A stretch of 64,000 nucleotides of DNA, from contig NZ_LMDV01000008.1 of NCBI RefSeq assembly GCF_001425175.1, positions 915,494 to 979,493 on the forward strand. Reading direction: 5' to 3'. The notes under the pieces are model-generated. The model worked only from the letters and a program-made list of their open reading frames with translations. It had not been told where the DNA came from and searched no databases. Below are positions 16,487-25,315 of the stretch, piece after piece. Every line of letters starts with the position of its first letter. Positions within the stretch are counted from its first letter, which is position 1. This DNA comes from Nocardioides sp. Root1257 (lineage in GTDB: Bacteria > Actinomycetota > Actinomycetes > Propionibacteriales > Nocardioidaceae). The position numbers were made by a program, and so were the translations under genes.

Positions 16487-16984
16487 ATGCGTCCCCTCGT
16501 GGTGATGGGTGTCTCGGGCTCGGGCAAGTCGACGGTCGGCGCGGCGATCGCGCAGCGGTTCCGCGTGCCGTTCGAGGATGCCGACGACCTCCATCCGTCC
16601 GCCAACATCGCCAAGATGAGTCGGGGGGAGGCCCTCGACGACCACGACCGCTACCCGTGGCTCGAGCTGGTCGGGGAGTGGCTCGCCGTCCACGAGGACG
16701 GCGGGGTGATGAGCTGCTCGGCGCTGAAGCGGAAGTACCGCGACCAGATCCGAGGGATCGCCCCGACCGCCCGATTCCTGCTCCTGGAGGGCACGCCGGA
16801 GGTGATCGCCGCCCGGCAGGCCGCCCGGCCGGGTCACTTCATGCCGGCGTCGCTGCTGCACTCGCAGTTCGCGACGCTCGAGGCGCTCTCGCCGGACGAG
16901 GACGGGTTCGTGCTGGACGTCGACCAGAGTGTGGACGCGATCGTGCAGGGGTACGTGGACCTGGTGAATCGAGCCGACTCGTGA
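16487..16984 (+). CDS. gntK: Gluconokinase
   Basis: 165 aa, the usual length for the small GntK type. The P-loop is VMGVSGSGKSTVG near residues 6-18. FEDADDLHPSANIAKMSRGEALDDHDRYPWL carries the gluconate-binding part, and CSALKRKYRDQIR the lid. It phosphorylates gluconate to 6-phosphogluconate for the pentose phosphate pathway. ATG 16487 is preferred over GTG 16478 because of the leaderless -10 and the normal N-terminus MRPLVV. The permease gene starts on the last base of its stop (TGATG), making a gluconate uptake and activation pair. Confidence 0.92.
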   Translation: MRPLVVMGVSGSGKSTVGAAIAQRFRVPFEDADDLHPSANIAKMSRGEALDDHDRYPWLELVGEWLAVHEDGGVMSCSALKRKYRDQIRGIAPTARFLLLEGTPEVIAARQAARPGHFMPASLLHSQFATLEALSPDEDGFVLDVDQSVDAIVQGYVDLVNRADS

Positions 16985-18375
16985 TGCCCGTGCTGCCCGT
17001 CCTGCCGTTGGAGACGTCGTCGGACCTCGTGAAACCGGTCGCCGGGGGTGCGCACCTGGTCATCGCGGCCCTCGTCGGCATCGCGGTGATCGTGGTCCTG
17101 ATCACGCTGGTCAAGCTGCACCCGTTCCTGGCGCTGACGCTCGGCGCCCTGACCGTCGGCATCCTCGCCGGTCAGGACGTCAACGACGTGCTCACGTCGT
17201 TCACCACCGGCTTCGGCACCACCGCCGCGGGTGTCGGTGCCCTGATCGTGCTGGGCGCGATGTTCGCCAAGCTGCTCGCGGACTCCGGAGGAGCCGACCA
17301 GATCGTCGACACCATCGTCGGCCGCGCGTCGGGGCGGATGCTTCCGTGGGCGATGGCAGCGGTCGGCGCGATCATCGGCCTGCCGATGTTCTTCGAGATC
17401 GGGCTGGTGCTGCTGATGCCGGTCATCTACCTCGTGTCCCGCCGGGCCCAGGTCTCGTTGATCACGGTCGGGATCCCGGCTCTCGCCGGCCTCTCGGCGA
17501 TGCACGGCTTCGTCCCGCCGCACCCGGGTCCGGTGACCGCCATCGACCTCCTGGGCGCCAACCTCGGGGTCACGCTCGGGCTCGGCATCCTGGTCGCGAT
17601 CCCGACGATCATCGTGGCCGGCCCGCTGTTCGGCGCCGTCGCCGGCCGCTGGGTCGTCGTCGAGGCGCCCACGACCTGGGAGACCGAGGAGCGCGACGAC
17701 TCCACGCGCCCGTCGTTCGGCGTCACCATCGCGACCGTGCTGCTGCCGGTCGTGCTGATGCTCGGCAAGGCGATCGTCGACATCGTCATCGACGACGAGC
17801 ACAACATGGTCCAACGCGTCGGCGACGTGATCGGCAACCCGTTCGTGGCCCTACTGATCGCCGTGATCGTCGCGATGTTCACCCTCGGTCTCGGCAGCAA
17901 GATGGACAAGCAGACGATCTCGGACACGATCACCGACGCGCTGCCGCCGATCGCCGGGATCCTGGTGATCGTCGCGGCCGGCGGTGGGTTCAAGCAGGTG
18001 CTCGTCGACACGGGCATCGGCACCCGGCTCGCGGAGTGGGCCCAGGACGCCAACGTCTCGGTGCTGCTCCTCGCGTGGGTGCTGGCGGTGCTGATCCGCC
18101 TCGCCACCGGGTCGGCCACGATCGCCACGATCACCGCGTCGTCGCTGATGGTCGCGCTGGTGGACGGCCTGTCGACGGGGGAGACCTCGCTGGTGGTGCT
18201 CGCGGTCGGTGCCGGCTCGCTCTTCTTCTCGCACGTCAACGACGCGGGCTTCTGGCTGGTCAAGGAGTACTTCGGGATGACGGTCGGGCAGACCGTGAAG
18301 ACCTGGTCGATCATGGAGACGGTCCTGTCCGTGACCGGCCTGGTGGTCGTGCTGATCCTGGGGATCTTCGTCTAG
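16984..18375 (+). CDS. gntP: Gluconate:H+ symporter, GntP family
   Basis: 463 aa with about 12-14 membrane segments. Family signatures are visible: KLHPFLALTLGALTVGILAG near the N-terminus, MFFEIGLVLLMPVIY and LSAMHGFVPPHPGPVTA in the middle, and RLATGSATIATITAS plus FSHVNDAGFWLVKEYFG near the end. It imports gluconate or a related sugar acid for the kinase gene that overlaps its start. The cluster has no GntR repressor. Confidence 0.92.
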   Translation: MPVLPVLPLETSSDLVKPVAGGAHLVIAALVGIAVIVVLITLVKLHPFLALTLGALTVGILAGQDVNDVLTSFTTGFGTTAAGVGALIVLGAMFAKLLADSGGADQIVDTIVGRASGRMLPWAMAAVGAIIGLPMFFEIGLVLLMPVIYLVSRRAQVSLITVGIPALAGLSAMHGFVPPHPGPVTAIDLLGANLGVTLGLGILVAIPTIIVAGPLFGAVAGRWVVVEAPTTWETEERDDSTRPSFGVTIATVLLPVVLMLGKAIVDIVIDDEHNMVQRVGDVIGNPFVALLIAVIVAMFTLGLGSKMDKQTISDTITDALPPIAGILVIVAAGGGFKQVLVDTGIGTRLAEWAQDANVSVLLLAWVLAVLIRLATGSATIATITASSLMVALVDGLSTGETSLVVLAVGAGSLFFSHVNDAGFWLVKEYFGMTVGQTVKTWSIMETVLSVTGLVVVLILGIFV

Positions 18376-18422
18376 CGACGTCGCGCTGGAATCCTGTCCG
18401 GCGGGGTGGTGTTGTGGTCGGT

Positions 18423-18803
18423 ATGAGCGAGAAGCTGGTGCTGGTGCCCGATGACTCCCACCCGATCACCATCACGCCCAACCCGGACCGCGTCGTGGTC
18501 ACCCTGGGTGAGCAGACGATCGCGGACACGACGTCGGCGTTGACGCTGCAGGAGGCGACCTACCCGGCGGTCCAGTACGTGCCGCTCGCCGACGTGGATC
18601 CCGCCGTGCTGCAGCGCACCGACCATGCGACGTACTGCCCCTACAAGGGCGACGCGTCCTACTACAGCCTGGCGGTGGACGGCTCCGTGCACGACAACGC
18701 GGTGTGGACCTACGAGGCGCCGTACGACGCGGTCGCGCCGATCGCCGGCCACGTCGCGTTCTACCCGAACGTGGCCGACGTGCGGGTCTACCCCAGCTCG
18801 TAG
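18423..18803 (+). CDS. DUF427 domain protein
   Basis: 126 aa, a single small beta-barrel domain. TYPAVQYVPLADVD, followed by TYCPYKGDASYYSL and NAVWTYEAPYDAVAPIAGHVAFYP, are the recognisable DUF427 stretches. It is cytosolic with no signal. The biochemical role is not established. The last 16 nt overlap the convergent gene at 18788. Confidence 0.85.
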   Translation: MSEKLVLVPDDSHPITITPNPDRVVVTLGEQTIADTTSALTLQEATYPAVQYVPLADVDPAVLQRTDHATYCPYKGDASYYSLAVDGSVHDNAVWTYEAPYDAVAPIAGHVAFYPNVADVRVYPSS

Positions 18804-19456
18804 AGGTAGCGGCTGGTCGGCACCAGGTCGATCTGCCGGTCGGCGCCGATCCGGGCGACGCTGGTCATCAGCACGTCGATCCGGCGGCCGAGCTCGGCGT
18901 CGTCCCCGCCGCTGCCGTAGAAGGCGTGGATGTCGGTCACCGCGGCGCTCGGGAAGAGCTCCTCGACAATGCCGTCGATGCGGGGCGCGTCGGCGGTGAG
19001 CTGGTCGAGCACGATGTTCTGCTGGTAGCCGAAGGTCGCTTGGGTGCGGATGCCGACCGCCGTGTGGTCGACCATCCAGATCCGGAGCCACTCGGCCTGG
19101 TCGAGCTCGTCGGGGCGGCGCAGCACCGCGACGTTGGCGAGCGCGTCGGCCCGGCTGCCGTCCCAGGCCTCGGGCGGGTCGAGACGTCGGCGCTCGTCGA
19201 CGGCGTAGCCGTGCACCGCGGTCGTCACCGTGCGCAGCACCTCGGCGACCGGCTCGGGGTCCGCGTCCCACACGGTCACGAAGCCGGCGATCGGGTCGTC
19301 GAGGTGGTCGATGCGCATCGCTCCCGCGACGTGCTCGTCCTCGACGTTGACCTGGAGGCGGCGTACTCCGGCCGCTGCCAGCCGATCGTGCAGGGCCGGG
19401 TCCCGGAGCGTCGTCGCGAGGTTGTCGCCCCACACCGCGAAAATAACCTTGGTCAC
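18788..19456 (-). CDS. Possible EthD-like double ferredoxin-fold protein
   Basis: 222 aa with no signal or membrane segment. The sequence opens with a beta strand (TKVIFAVWG) and has two halves of similar secondary-structure pattern, like proteins made of two dimeric alpha/beta-barrel domains (EthD type). The second half includes RIWMVDHTAVGIRTQATFGYQQN and ends PTSRYLYELG. No catalytic motif is evident and the family call is tentative. Start is GTG 19456, divergent from the MFS gene, with a TACCGT box 8 nt upstream. Confidence 0.5.
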   Translation of the reverse strand: MTKVIFAVWGDNLATTLRDPALHDRLAAAGVRRLQVNVEDEHVAGAMRIDHLDDPIAGFVTVWDADPEPVAEVLRTVTTAVHGYAVDERRRLDPPEAWDGSRADALANVAVLRRPDELDQAEWLRIWMVDHTAVGIRTQATFGYQQNIVLDQLTADAPRIDGIVEELFPSAAVTDIHAFYGSGGDDAELGRRIDVLMTSVARIGADRQIDLVPTSRYLYELG

Positions 19457-19485
19457 GGGGCCACACGGTAGGGCATCCTGCGGCC

Positions 19486-20754
19486 GTGACGTGGGGGATC
19501 CGGCTGCCGGCGGTGCTGCTCGAGGAGCCGCAGTACCGGCTCCTCTTCGGCAGCCAGGTGCTCTCCGTGCTCGGCGACCGGGTCACGATGGTGGCGCTGC
19601 CCTTCGCGGTGCTCGCGACCGGCGGTGGCGTCGCGGAGGTGGCGCTGGTGTCGGCGGCGCAGTTCCTGCCGTTCGTGGTGCTCGCGCTTCCGGCGGGCGT
19701 GTGGGCCGACCGGTGGGACCGCAAGCGGATCCTGGTCGCGTCGGACGCCGTACGCCTCCTCTGCCAGGTCGTCGCCGCCGCGCTGCTGCTCACCGACACC
19801 GCGCAGGTCGCCCACCTCGCGGTGGTGGCCGCTGTGTACGGCGCCGCCGACGCCTTCTTCGCGCCGGCCTTCAGCGGGCTGCTGCCGACCACGGTCGCGG
19901 CGCCGAACATCCAGCCCGCCAACGCCCTGCGCGGGCTGACCTACTCGGTCGGCTCGATCGTCGGGCCGGTCGTCGCGGGTCTGCTGATCGCCTTCGCCGG
20001 AGGCCCGGGCGGGGCGCTGCTCTTCGACGCGGCGACGTTCGCGGTCTCGATCGCGCTGCTGCTGCCGCTGCGGCCACGGGTCGTGGACGCTGTCGTGGCC
20101 GCCGAGGACCCGGTCGCGACGACCGACCACTTCTGGACCTCGCTCCGAGAGGGCTGGGGGGAGGTGCGCTCACGGTCGTGGGTGCTCGCCTTCCTGGGCG
20201 GCTTCGCGGCCTACCACGTGGTCGTGCTGCCCGCGATCTTCGTCATCGGCCCGGTGCTGATGGAGGAGGAGCTCGACGGTGCCCGGTCGTGGGCGATCAT
20301 CACCGCGTGCTTCGGTGTCGGCGCCGTGCTCGGCGACCTGCTCGTGCTGCGCTGGCGCCCGACGTACGCCCTGCGGGTCGCCGCGGTGCTGCTGGTCGGC
20401 GCTTCCTGCCAGGCGGCGTTCATCGGCAGCGGGCTCGGGACGTGGGGGATCGGGGCCCTCGAGCTGCTGGCCGGGATCTGCGTCACCGGAGCCTTCACGC
20501 TGTGGGAGACCTCGCTGGGGGAGCACATCCCGTCGACCGCACTGTCCCGGGTCTCGTCGTACGACTACCTGACCAGCGCCGGCATGATCCCGCTCGGCAA
20601 CCTGCTCGCCGGCGCCGTCAGCGCGTCCCTGGGGCTGCAGCCCACCCTCGTGCTGATGACGGTGCTCGGCGTCGCCGCGGCGTTGTGCGTGGTCGCCGTG
20701 CCGGGGGTGCGGGGGTTGGGGCGGGGTGGGGCTGTCCCAGGGATACCCGGTTGA
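19486..20754 (+). CDS. MFS exporter, MFS_3 (EntS-like) type
   Basis: 422 aa with about 12 membrane helices. QYRLLFGSQVLSVLGDRVTMVALPFAVLA is the first helix pair of the MFS_3 group, and ADRWDRKRILVASD is the conserved loop between helices 2 and 3. Members export siderophores, macrolides or other small molecules; the substrate here is unknown. GTG 19486 is the family-like start. The stop codon lies inside the loop of the hairpin at 20738-20767. Confidence 0.85.
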   Translation: MTWGIRLPAVLLEEPQYRLLFGSQVLSVLGDRVTMVALPFAVLATGGGVAEVALVSAAQFLPFVVLALPAGVWADRWDRKRILVASDAVRLLCQVVAAALLLTDTAQVAHLAVVAAVYGAADAFFAPAFSGLLPTTVAAPNIQPANALRGLTYSVGSIVGPVVAGLLIAFAGGPGGALLFDAATFAVSIALLLPLRPRVVDAVVAAEDPVATTDHFWTSLREGWGEVRSRSWVLAFLGGFAAYHVVVLPAIFVIGPVLMEEELDGARSWAIITACFGVGAVLGDLLVLRWRPTYALRVAAVLLVGASCQAAFIGSGLGTWGIGALELLAGICVTGAFTLWETSLGEHIPSTALSRVSSYDYLTSAGMIPLGNLLAGAVSASLGLQPTLVLMTVLGVAAALCVVAVPGVRGLGRGGAVPGIPG

Positions 20755-20767
20755 CCGGGTATCCCTG
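20738..20767. terminator. Perfect 13-bp hairpin at the end of the MFS gene
   Basis: CAGGGATACCCGG (20738-20750) pairs with CCGGGTATCCCTG (20755-20767) across a TTGA loop that holds the MFS stop codon. It sits between convergent genes and could stop transcripts from both sides. Confidence 0.65.
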
Positions 20768-20799
20768 AACTTGTGGGCCTCTGCAAGGCCCGACAAGTT
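20768..20799. terminator. Second hairpin next to the first
   Basis: AACTTG/CAAGTT (outer) and GGGCCT/AGGCCC (inner) form a stepped stem directly after the preceding hairpin. The pair probably makes a two-part terminator between the MFS gene and glgA. Confidence 0.5.
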
Positions 20800-20845
20800 G
20801 ACGAAGTGCCCTCGGAGTACGGCGCCGGAGGCCGGCGAGCGCCCC

Positions 20846-22033
20846 TCAGAGCACCGAGCGGTAGACCTCGACGGTGCGCTCGGCGATGGCGTCCCAGGAG
20901 AAGTCGGCGATCGCGCGCTCGCGGCCGGCACGGCCCATTTCCGCGGCCCGGGCCGGGTCGGAGACGACCTTGATCAGCGCCTCGGCGAAGTCGGCGACGT
21001 ACTGGTCCGGGTCGAGGGGGGTGCCGGTGCCGTCGCCGGCCTGGAGGATCGGCACCAGGAGGCCGGTCGAGCCGTGCACCACGACCTCGGGGATGCCGCC
21101 GGTGGCGGTGGCGACGACCGCGGTCTCGCAGGCCATCGCCTCGAGGTTGACGATGCCGAGCGGCTCGTAGATCGAGGGGCAGGCGAACGCCGTCGCGGCG
21201 GTCAGCAGCGCGGTCACGTCGTGCCGCGGCAGCATCTCCGCGATCCAGACGACGCCGTTGCGCGAGGCCTGCAGCCCCGCGACGAGACCCTCGACCTCCG
21301 CCATGATCTCCGGGGTGTCGGGGGCGCCCGCGCACAGCACGATCTGCACCTCCGGAGGCAGCTCGGCGCAGGCACGCAGGAAGAGCGGCAGGCCCTTCTG
21401 CCGGGTGATCCGGCCGACGAACACCACCGACGGCCGGTCCGGGTCGACCCCGAGCTCGCGCACCCGGTCGGGGTCTGTGGTTGGTGACCAATCGTCGGTG
21501 TCGATGCCGTTGTGGACGACGTGCACCCGCGCGGGGTCGATCGCGGGGTACGACGCCAGCACGTCGTCGCGCATGGCTGCCGAGACCGCGATGACGGCGG
21601 CGGCCGCCTCGTACGACGTCCGCTCGACGTACGACGAGATCGCGTAGCCGCCGCCGAGCTGCTCGGCCTTCCACGGTCGCAGCGGCTCGAGGGAGTGCGC
21701 GGAGACGACGTGCGGCACGCCGTGCAGCAGCGAGGCCAGGTGGCCGGCGAAGTTGGCGTACCAGGTGTGCGAGTGCACCAGCTCGGTGCCGGCGCACGCA
21801 TCGGCGATCGCCAGGTCGACGCCGAGGGTGCGCAGCGCCGCGTTGGCGCCGGACAGCTCGGCCAGGTCGGCGTACGACGAGGTCAGCGGCTCGTCGCGCA
21901 GCGCCCCGAAGGCGTGCACGTGGGCCTCGACGTCGGACCGGGCGCGGAGGGCTCGCACCAGCTCCGCGACGTGCACACCGGCGCCGCCGTAGACCTCGGG
22001 CGGATATTCACGGGACAGGACGTCGACTCGCAC
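20846..22033 (-). CDS. glgA: Actinobacterial GT4 glycogen (maltose-1-phosphate) synthase
   Basis: 395 aa, the short GT4 form typical of actinobacteria. The N-terminal Rossmann domain begins [18 protein letters not shown]; the linker and C-terminal domain hold [16 protein letters not shown] (phosphate loop) and [17 protein letters not shown] (nucleotide-binding EX7E). In mycobacteria this enzyme (GlgM) makes alpha-maltose-1-phosphate from ADP-glucose and glucose-1-phosphate for the GlgE route. It is divergent from glgC with 37 nt between start codons, and both genes look leaderless. Start is GTG 22033. Confidence 0.93.
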   Translation of the reverse strand: MRVDVLSREYPPEVYGGAGVHVAELVRALRARSDVEAHVHAFGALRDEPLTSSYADLAELSGANAALRTLGVDLAIADACAGTELVHSHTWYANFAGHLASLLHGVPHVVSAHSLEPLRPWKAEQLGGGYAISSYVERTSYEAAAAVIAVSAAMRDDVLASYPAIDPARVHVVHNGIDTDDWSPTTDPDRVRELGVDPDRPSVVFVGRITRQKGLPLFLRACAELPPEVQIVLCAGAPDTPEIMAEVEGLVAGLQASRNGVVWIAEMLPRHDVTALLTAATAFACPSIYEPLGIVNLEAMACETAVVATATGGIPEVVVHGSTGLLVPILQAGDGTGTPLDPDQYVADFAEALIKVVSDPARAAEMGRAGRERAIADFSWDAIAERTVEVYRSVL

Positions 22034-22070
22034 GATGCCGAACCTACTCGGGTGCGGCTACGTTGGGCAC
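22034..22070. promoter_or_regulatory. Divergent leaderless glgA/glgC promoter region (37 bp)
   Basis: On the minus strand TAGGTT (22041-22046) is 7 nt before glgA GTG 22033. On the plus strand TACGTT (22059-22064) is 6 nt before glgC ATG 22071. The two -10 boxes are 12 nt apart, so each promoter's upstream region lies inside the opposite gene and the two probably compete for RNA polymerase. Confidence 0.65.
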
Positions 22071-23312
22071 ATGCCTCCCAGCTCCCGGAAGAAGGTCCTC
22101 GCGATCGTCCTCGCGGGAGGTGAGGGCAAGCGCCTGATGCCGCTGACGGCCGACCGCGCGAAGCCCGCCGTGCCGTTCGCGGGCATCTACCGGCTGATCG
22201 ACTTCGCGCTCTCCAACGTGGTCAACAGCGGCTACCTGCAGGTGGTCGTGCTGACGCAGTACAAGTCGCACAGCCTCGACCGCCACGTCACGCAGACCTG
22301 GCGGATGTCGACCATGCTCGGCAACTACGTCACGCCCGTGCCGGCGCAGCAGCGGGTGGGGAAGCACTGGTACCTCGGCAGCGCCGACGCGATCTACCAG
22401 TCCCTCAACCTGATCAAGGACGAGAAGCCCGACATCGTCGTCGTGGTCGGCGCCGACCACGTCTACCGGATGGACTTCCACCAGATGGTGAAGGCGCACG
22501 TCGCCAGCGGCGCCGCCTGCACGGTCGCCGCGATCCGGCAGCCGATCGCGATGGCCGACCAGTTCGGCGTCATCGACGTGCACCCCGACGAGCCGTCGAA
22601 GATCCGCGAGTTCCTCGAGAAGCCGACCGACCCGGTCGGCCTGCCCGACAGCCCCGGTGAGGTGCTCGCCTCGATGGGCAACTACGTCTTCGACGCCGAC
22701 GCGCTGGTCGAGGCCGTCACTCGCGACGCGACCGAGATCGGCTCCAAGCACGACATGGGCGGCGACATCGTCCCGTCGTTCGTACGCCGCCAGCAGGCCG
22801 CGGTCTACGACTACAAGGACAACGACGTGCCGGGGTCGACCGACCGCGACCGCGGCTACTGGCGCGACGTCGGGACGCTCGGGTCCTACTACGCCGCGCA
22901 CATGGACGTCGTCTCGCCGCTGCCCGTCTTCAACCTCTACAACTTCAGCTGGCCGATCTACACGTCCTACGGCCCACAGCCGCCGGCCAAGCTCGTGAAG
23001 GGCGCGGCCGGTGAGAAGCCGTTCGTCGACGAGGCGGTGCTGTCGCCGGGTGTCGTCGTCACCGGCGGCAGCGTGCAGAGCTCGGTGCTGTCCCCGGCGG
23101 TCCGGGTCGGCGCCGGCGCCGAGGTCACCGGCTCGGTGCTGATGAACGGCGTGCAGGTCGGCGACGGCGCCGTCGTGCGCAACGCGATCCTCGACAAGAA
23201 CGTCGTCGTCCCGCCCGGTGCGCGCCTCGGCGTCGACCCCGAGGAGGACCGGGCCCGCGGGTTCGTGGTCGAGGACGGTCTCACCGTGCTGGGCAAGGAC
23301 CAGACCTTCTAG
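22071..23312 (+). CDS. glgC: Glucose-1-phosphate adenylyltransferase
   Basis: 413 aa, standard length. The nucleotidyltransferase domain opens with [27 protein letters not shown], followed by [15 protein letters not shown] and [19 protein letters not shown] and the C-terminal left-handed beta-helix ([18 protein letters not shown]) complete the family picture. It makes ADP-glucose from glucose-1-phosphate and ATP, the donor used by the divergent glgA product. ATG 22071 fits both the -10 box and the family start. Confidence 0.95.
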   Translation: MPPSSRKKVLAIVLAGGEGKRLMPLTADRAKPAVPFAGIYRLIDFALSNVVNSGYLQVVVLTQYKSHSLDRHVTQTWRMSTMLGNYVTPVPAQQRVGKHWYLGSADAIYQSLNLIKDEKPDIVVVVGADHVYRMDFHQMVKAHVASGAACTVAAIRQPIAMADQFGVIDVHPDEPSKIREFLEKPTDPVGLPDSPGEVLASMGNYVFDADALVEAVTRDATEIGSKHDMGGDIVPSFVRRQQAAVYDYKDNDVPGSTDRDRGYWRDVGTLGSYYAAHMDVVSPLPVFNLYNFSWPIYTSYGPQPPAKLVKGAAGEKPFVDEAVLSPGVVVTGGSVQSSVLSPAVRVGAGAEVTGSVLMNGVQVGDGAVVRNAILDKNVVVPPGARLGVDPEEDRARGFVVEDGLTVLGKDQTF

Positions 23313-23320
23313 GCCATCCG

Positions 23321-24229
23321 TCAGCCCAGGCCGGCGCGGATCTCGGCCAGGGCGTCGTCGAGCGCGATCCGAGGCGTCCAGCCCCAGGACCGGGCCCGGT
23401 CAGCGACGATCCTGCCGGTCCACGCGGGGGTGTCGAGCCACTCCGGCTCGACGCCGAGCGCGCCGGTGACGGTGGTGTAGTAGTCGCGCTGCGTAGCTCT
23501 CTCGGCGGCGACGTTGACCGGTGTGCAGGCACCCGTGACCGGCCCAGCGGCCGCGTCCTCGGCGTCCGCGACCCGTCCCGTCGCGAGGTCGGCGAGGAGG
23601 GCCGCGAGGTCGTCGACGTGCACCCACGCGAAGGTGCCCTCCGGCGGGGTACGACGCTCGGTCGGGTCGTCGCGCATCTCGTCCGGCCGGAGGGTGTTCC
23701 ACACCGAGGTGTCCCCGGCGCCGAGGATCGCCGGTGGCCGCACCAGGACCCGGGTCAGCCCGTCCACCGTGGCGATCGCCGCGTCGGTGTCACGCTTCGT
23801 CACCGCGTAGTCGTTGCCGCCGTCGCCGACCAGCGCTGACGACTCGTCGACGTCGCCGGCGGCCGGTGAGCGGTCGTAGACGGCGGCGGTCGACACGTGC
23901 ACGAGCCGGTCGACACCCGTGCTCGCGGCCGCACGGGCGAAGGCGGCGGTCGCCTCGACGCCCACCCGCTGCTGGGTCGCCCGGTCGCTGCCCATCGGGT
24001 GCACCGTCGTCACGGCCGCGCCGGCGCCGGCCAGCACGGTCGCCGCGAAGATCGTGTCGCCGAAGTCGCCGACGTGCTCCTCGACGCCCGGCAGGACGGG
24101 CGCGGTGCCGGCACGTCGTACGACCGCGCGGACCGTGGCGCCACGCTCGACGACGGCGGCGCACGCGCGGGCTCCGACGAAGCCGTTGGCGCCGGTGATG
24201 ACGACGGGGCCGGAGACGGGATCAGTCAT
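23321..24229 (-). CDS. NAD-dependent epimerase/dehydratase family protein
   Basis: 302 aa, extended SDR. The Rossmann motif is VVITGANGFVGARAC (TGxxGxxG), and VHVSTAAVYDRS provides the Ser in the usual active-site strand. The Tyr-Lys pair is visible as NDYAVTKRDTD. RPPAILGAGD and FAWVHVDDLAALLADL are further family marks. It probably oxidises or epimerises a sugar nucleotide or a related alcohol; the substrate is not evident. It runs convergent to glgC with an 8-nt gap. Confidence 0.85.
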   Translation of the reverse strand: MTDPVSGPVVITGANGFVGARACAAVVERGATVRAVVRRAGTAPVLPGVEEHVGDFGDTIFAATVLAGAGAAVTTVHPMGSDRATQQRVGVEATAAFARAAASTGVDRLVHVSTAAVYDRSPAAGDVDESSALVGDGGNDYAVTKRDTDAAIATVDGLTRVLVRPPAILGAGDTSVWNTLRPDEMRDDPTERRTPPEGTFAWVHVDDLAALLADLATGRVADAEDAAAGPVTGACTPVNVAAERATQRDYYTTVTGALGVEPEWLDTPAWTGRIVADRARSWGWTPRIALDDALAEIRAGLG

Positions 24230-24252
24230 GCCCCAACCCTGGCACGCCGCTC

Positions 24253-24831
24253 CTAGACCACGCCCGCCGCCCGCGCGGCCTCGGCGTACGCCGTCGCCAG
24301 CGACGCGACCGTCTCGTGGGCGTTGAGCCCGCTGGGGTTCGGCACGATCCAGAGCTCGGCGCCCTCGAACGGGTCCGGCTGCCGGCCGGGCACGGCACGG
24401 CGTTGCCCGAACGCCGTCCGGTACGCCGTGATGCCGGCGATCGCGACCACCCGGGGCGCCGTACGACGGACCGTGGCGGCGAGCTGGACCCCGCCGGCGC
24501 GGAGCTCGTCGTCGGAGAGCTCGGAGGCCTTCGCGGTGGCCCGGCGCACGACGTTGGTGATGCCGATGCCGCGGGCGCGCAGCCGAGAGCGGTCGGCGTC
24601 GGTCATGCCGGCCGAGGGGCTGATCGGCTCGGTGATGATCCCGGCCTCGAGCAGCGCCGGGTAGAAGCGGTTGACCGGGTGCGCGAAGTGGGTCTGTGTC
24701 GCGGCGGTCCACAGCCCCGGGTTGATGCCGACGAAGAGCAGCCGCAGCGCCGGGTCGTCGGGTCCGGGCAGCAGGTCGGGGACCTCGGCGTCGCGGTAGG
24801 ACTCCAGCTCGGCGCGGGTGAAGCGGGGCAC
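24253..24831 (-). CDS. mug: G/U mismatch-specific DNA glycosylase, Mug type
   Basis: 192 aa. The two UDG-superfamily motifs are GINPGLWTAATQTHFA (residues about 35-50, catalytic Asn in GINPG) and VPNPSGLNAHET (about 162-173, the intercalating loop). HPVNRFYPALLEAGI is typical of the Mug subfamily. It removes uracil or ethenocytosine opposite guanine from DNA. GTG 24831 has TACGGT (24838-24843, minus strand) 6 nt upstream, so it is probably leaderless. It is divergent from the small lipoprotein gene. Confidence 0.92.
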   Translation of the reverse strand: MPRFTRAELESYRDAEVPDLLPGPDDPALRLLFVGINPGLWTAATQTHFAHPVNRFYPALLEAGIITEPISPSAGMTDADRSRLRARGIGITNVVRRATAKASELSDDELRAGGVQLAATVRRTAPRVVAIAGITAYRTAFGQRRAVPGRQPDPFEGAELWIVPNPSGLNAHETVASLATAYAEAARAAGVV

Positions 24832-24862
24832 CCCGGAACCGTACGGCAGCGGCTACCGTCCC
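24832..24862. promoter_or_regulatory. Divergent -10 boxes, mug and lipoprotein gene
   Basis: The minus strand carries TACGGT (24838-24843), 6 nt before mug GTG 24831. The plus strand carries TACCGT (24854-24859), 9 nt before the second ATG (24869) of the lipoprotein gene. Start codons are 31 nt apart. Confidence 0.5.
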
Positions 24863-25306
24863 ATGATCATGCGACGAACTCTCGGGCTCCTCCTGCTCCT
24901 GCTCACCCTGGCCGGCTGCGGCGAGAAGGGCCACACCGACGGCGGGCTGAAGGCCGACCCGTCGGTCGAGGTCACACAGGTCGCGCTGCTGACCGGTACC
25001 TCCGCCGGCGGTGAGGTGACGACGGAGCCGACACCCATCGCCGACAAGGCGGCGGCGCAGGAGTATGCGCAGAGGTTCCGCAACGATCACCTGCAGGGGG
25101 AGATCGTCAACGCCGTGGCGGGCGCCGAGGTCCCCGGGGGTCAGCAGCTGGCCGCGGCGGTCGTCGCCATCGGGTGCGAGGTGCCGACGAAGGTGGTCGG
25201 CACGGGCACGGCCGACGGCATCGTGCTCCGGGCCGTGCTGCCGTCGCCGACCAAGGAGTGCTTCGCGCCGATCACCACGGTCGCGCTGGTGCTGATCCCG
25301 TCGTGA
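24863..25306 (+). CDS. Small lipoprotein, function unknown
   Basis: 147 aa. The signal peptide RRTLGLLLLLLTLAGC ends in a clear lipobox (LAGC), with Cys at about residue 19. The mature part is short and hydrophilic, with repeated Val/Thr strands and two later Cys residues (IGCEVPTK and TKECFAP) that could form a disulfide. Two ATGs, 24863 and 24869, are possible; the -10 spacing slightly favours the second. No family is recognised. Confidence 0.7.
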   Translation: MIMRRTLGLLLLLLTLAGCGEKGHTDGGLKADPSVEVTQVALLTGTSAGGEVTTEPTPIADKAAAQEYAQRFRNDHLQGEIVNAVAGAEVPGGQQLAAAVVAIGCEVPTKVVGTGTADGIVLRAVLPSPTKECFAPITTVALVLIPS

Positions 25307-25315
25307 GGGGCGCGC

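Noticed and set aside
25307..25315. GGCGCGCC palindrome after the lipoprotein stop
   Set aside because: Eight bases of G/C palindrome are expected by chance at this GC content.
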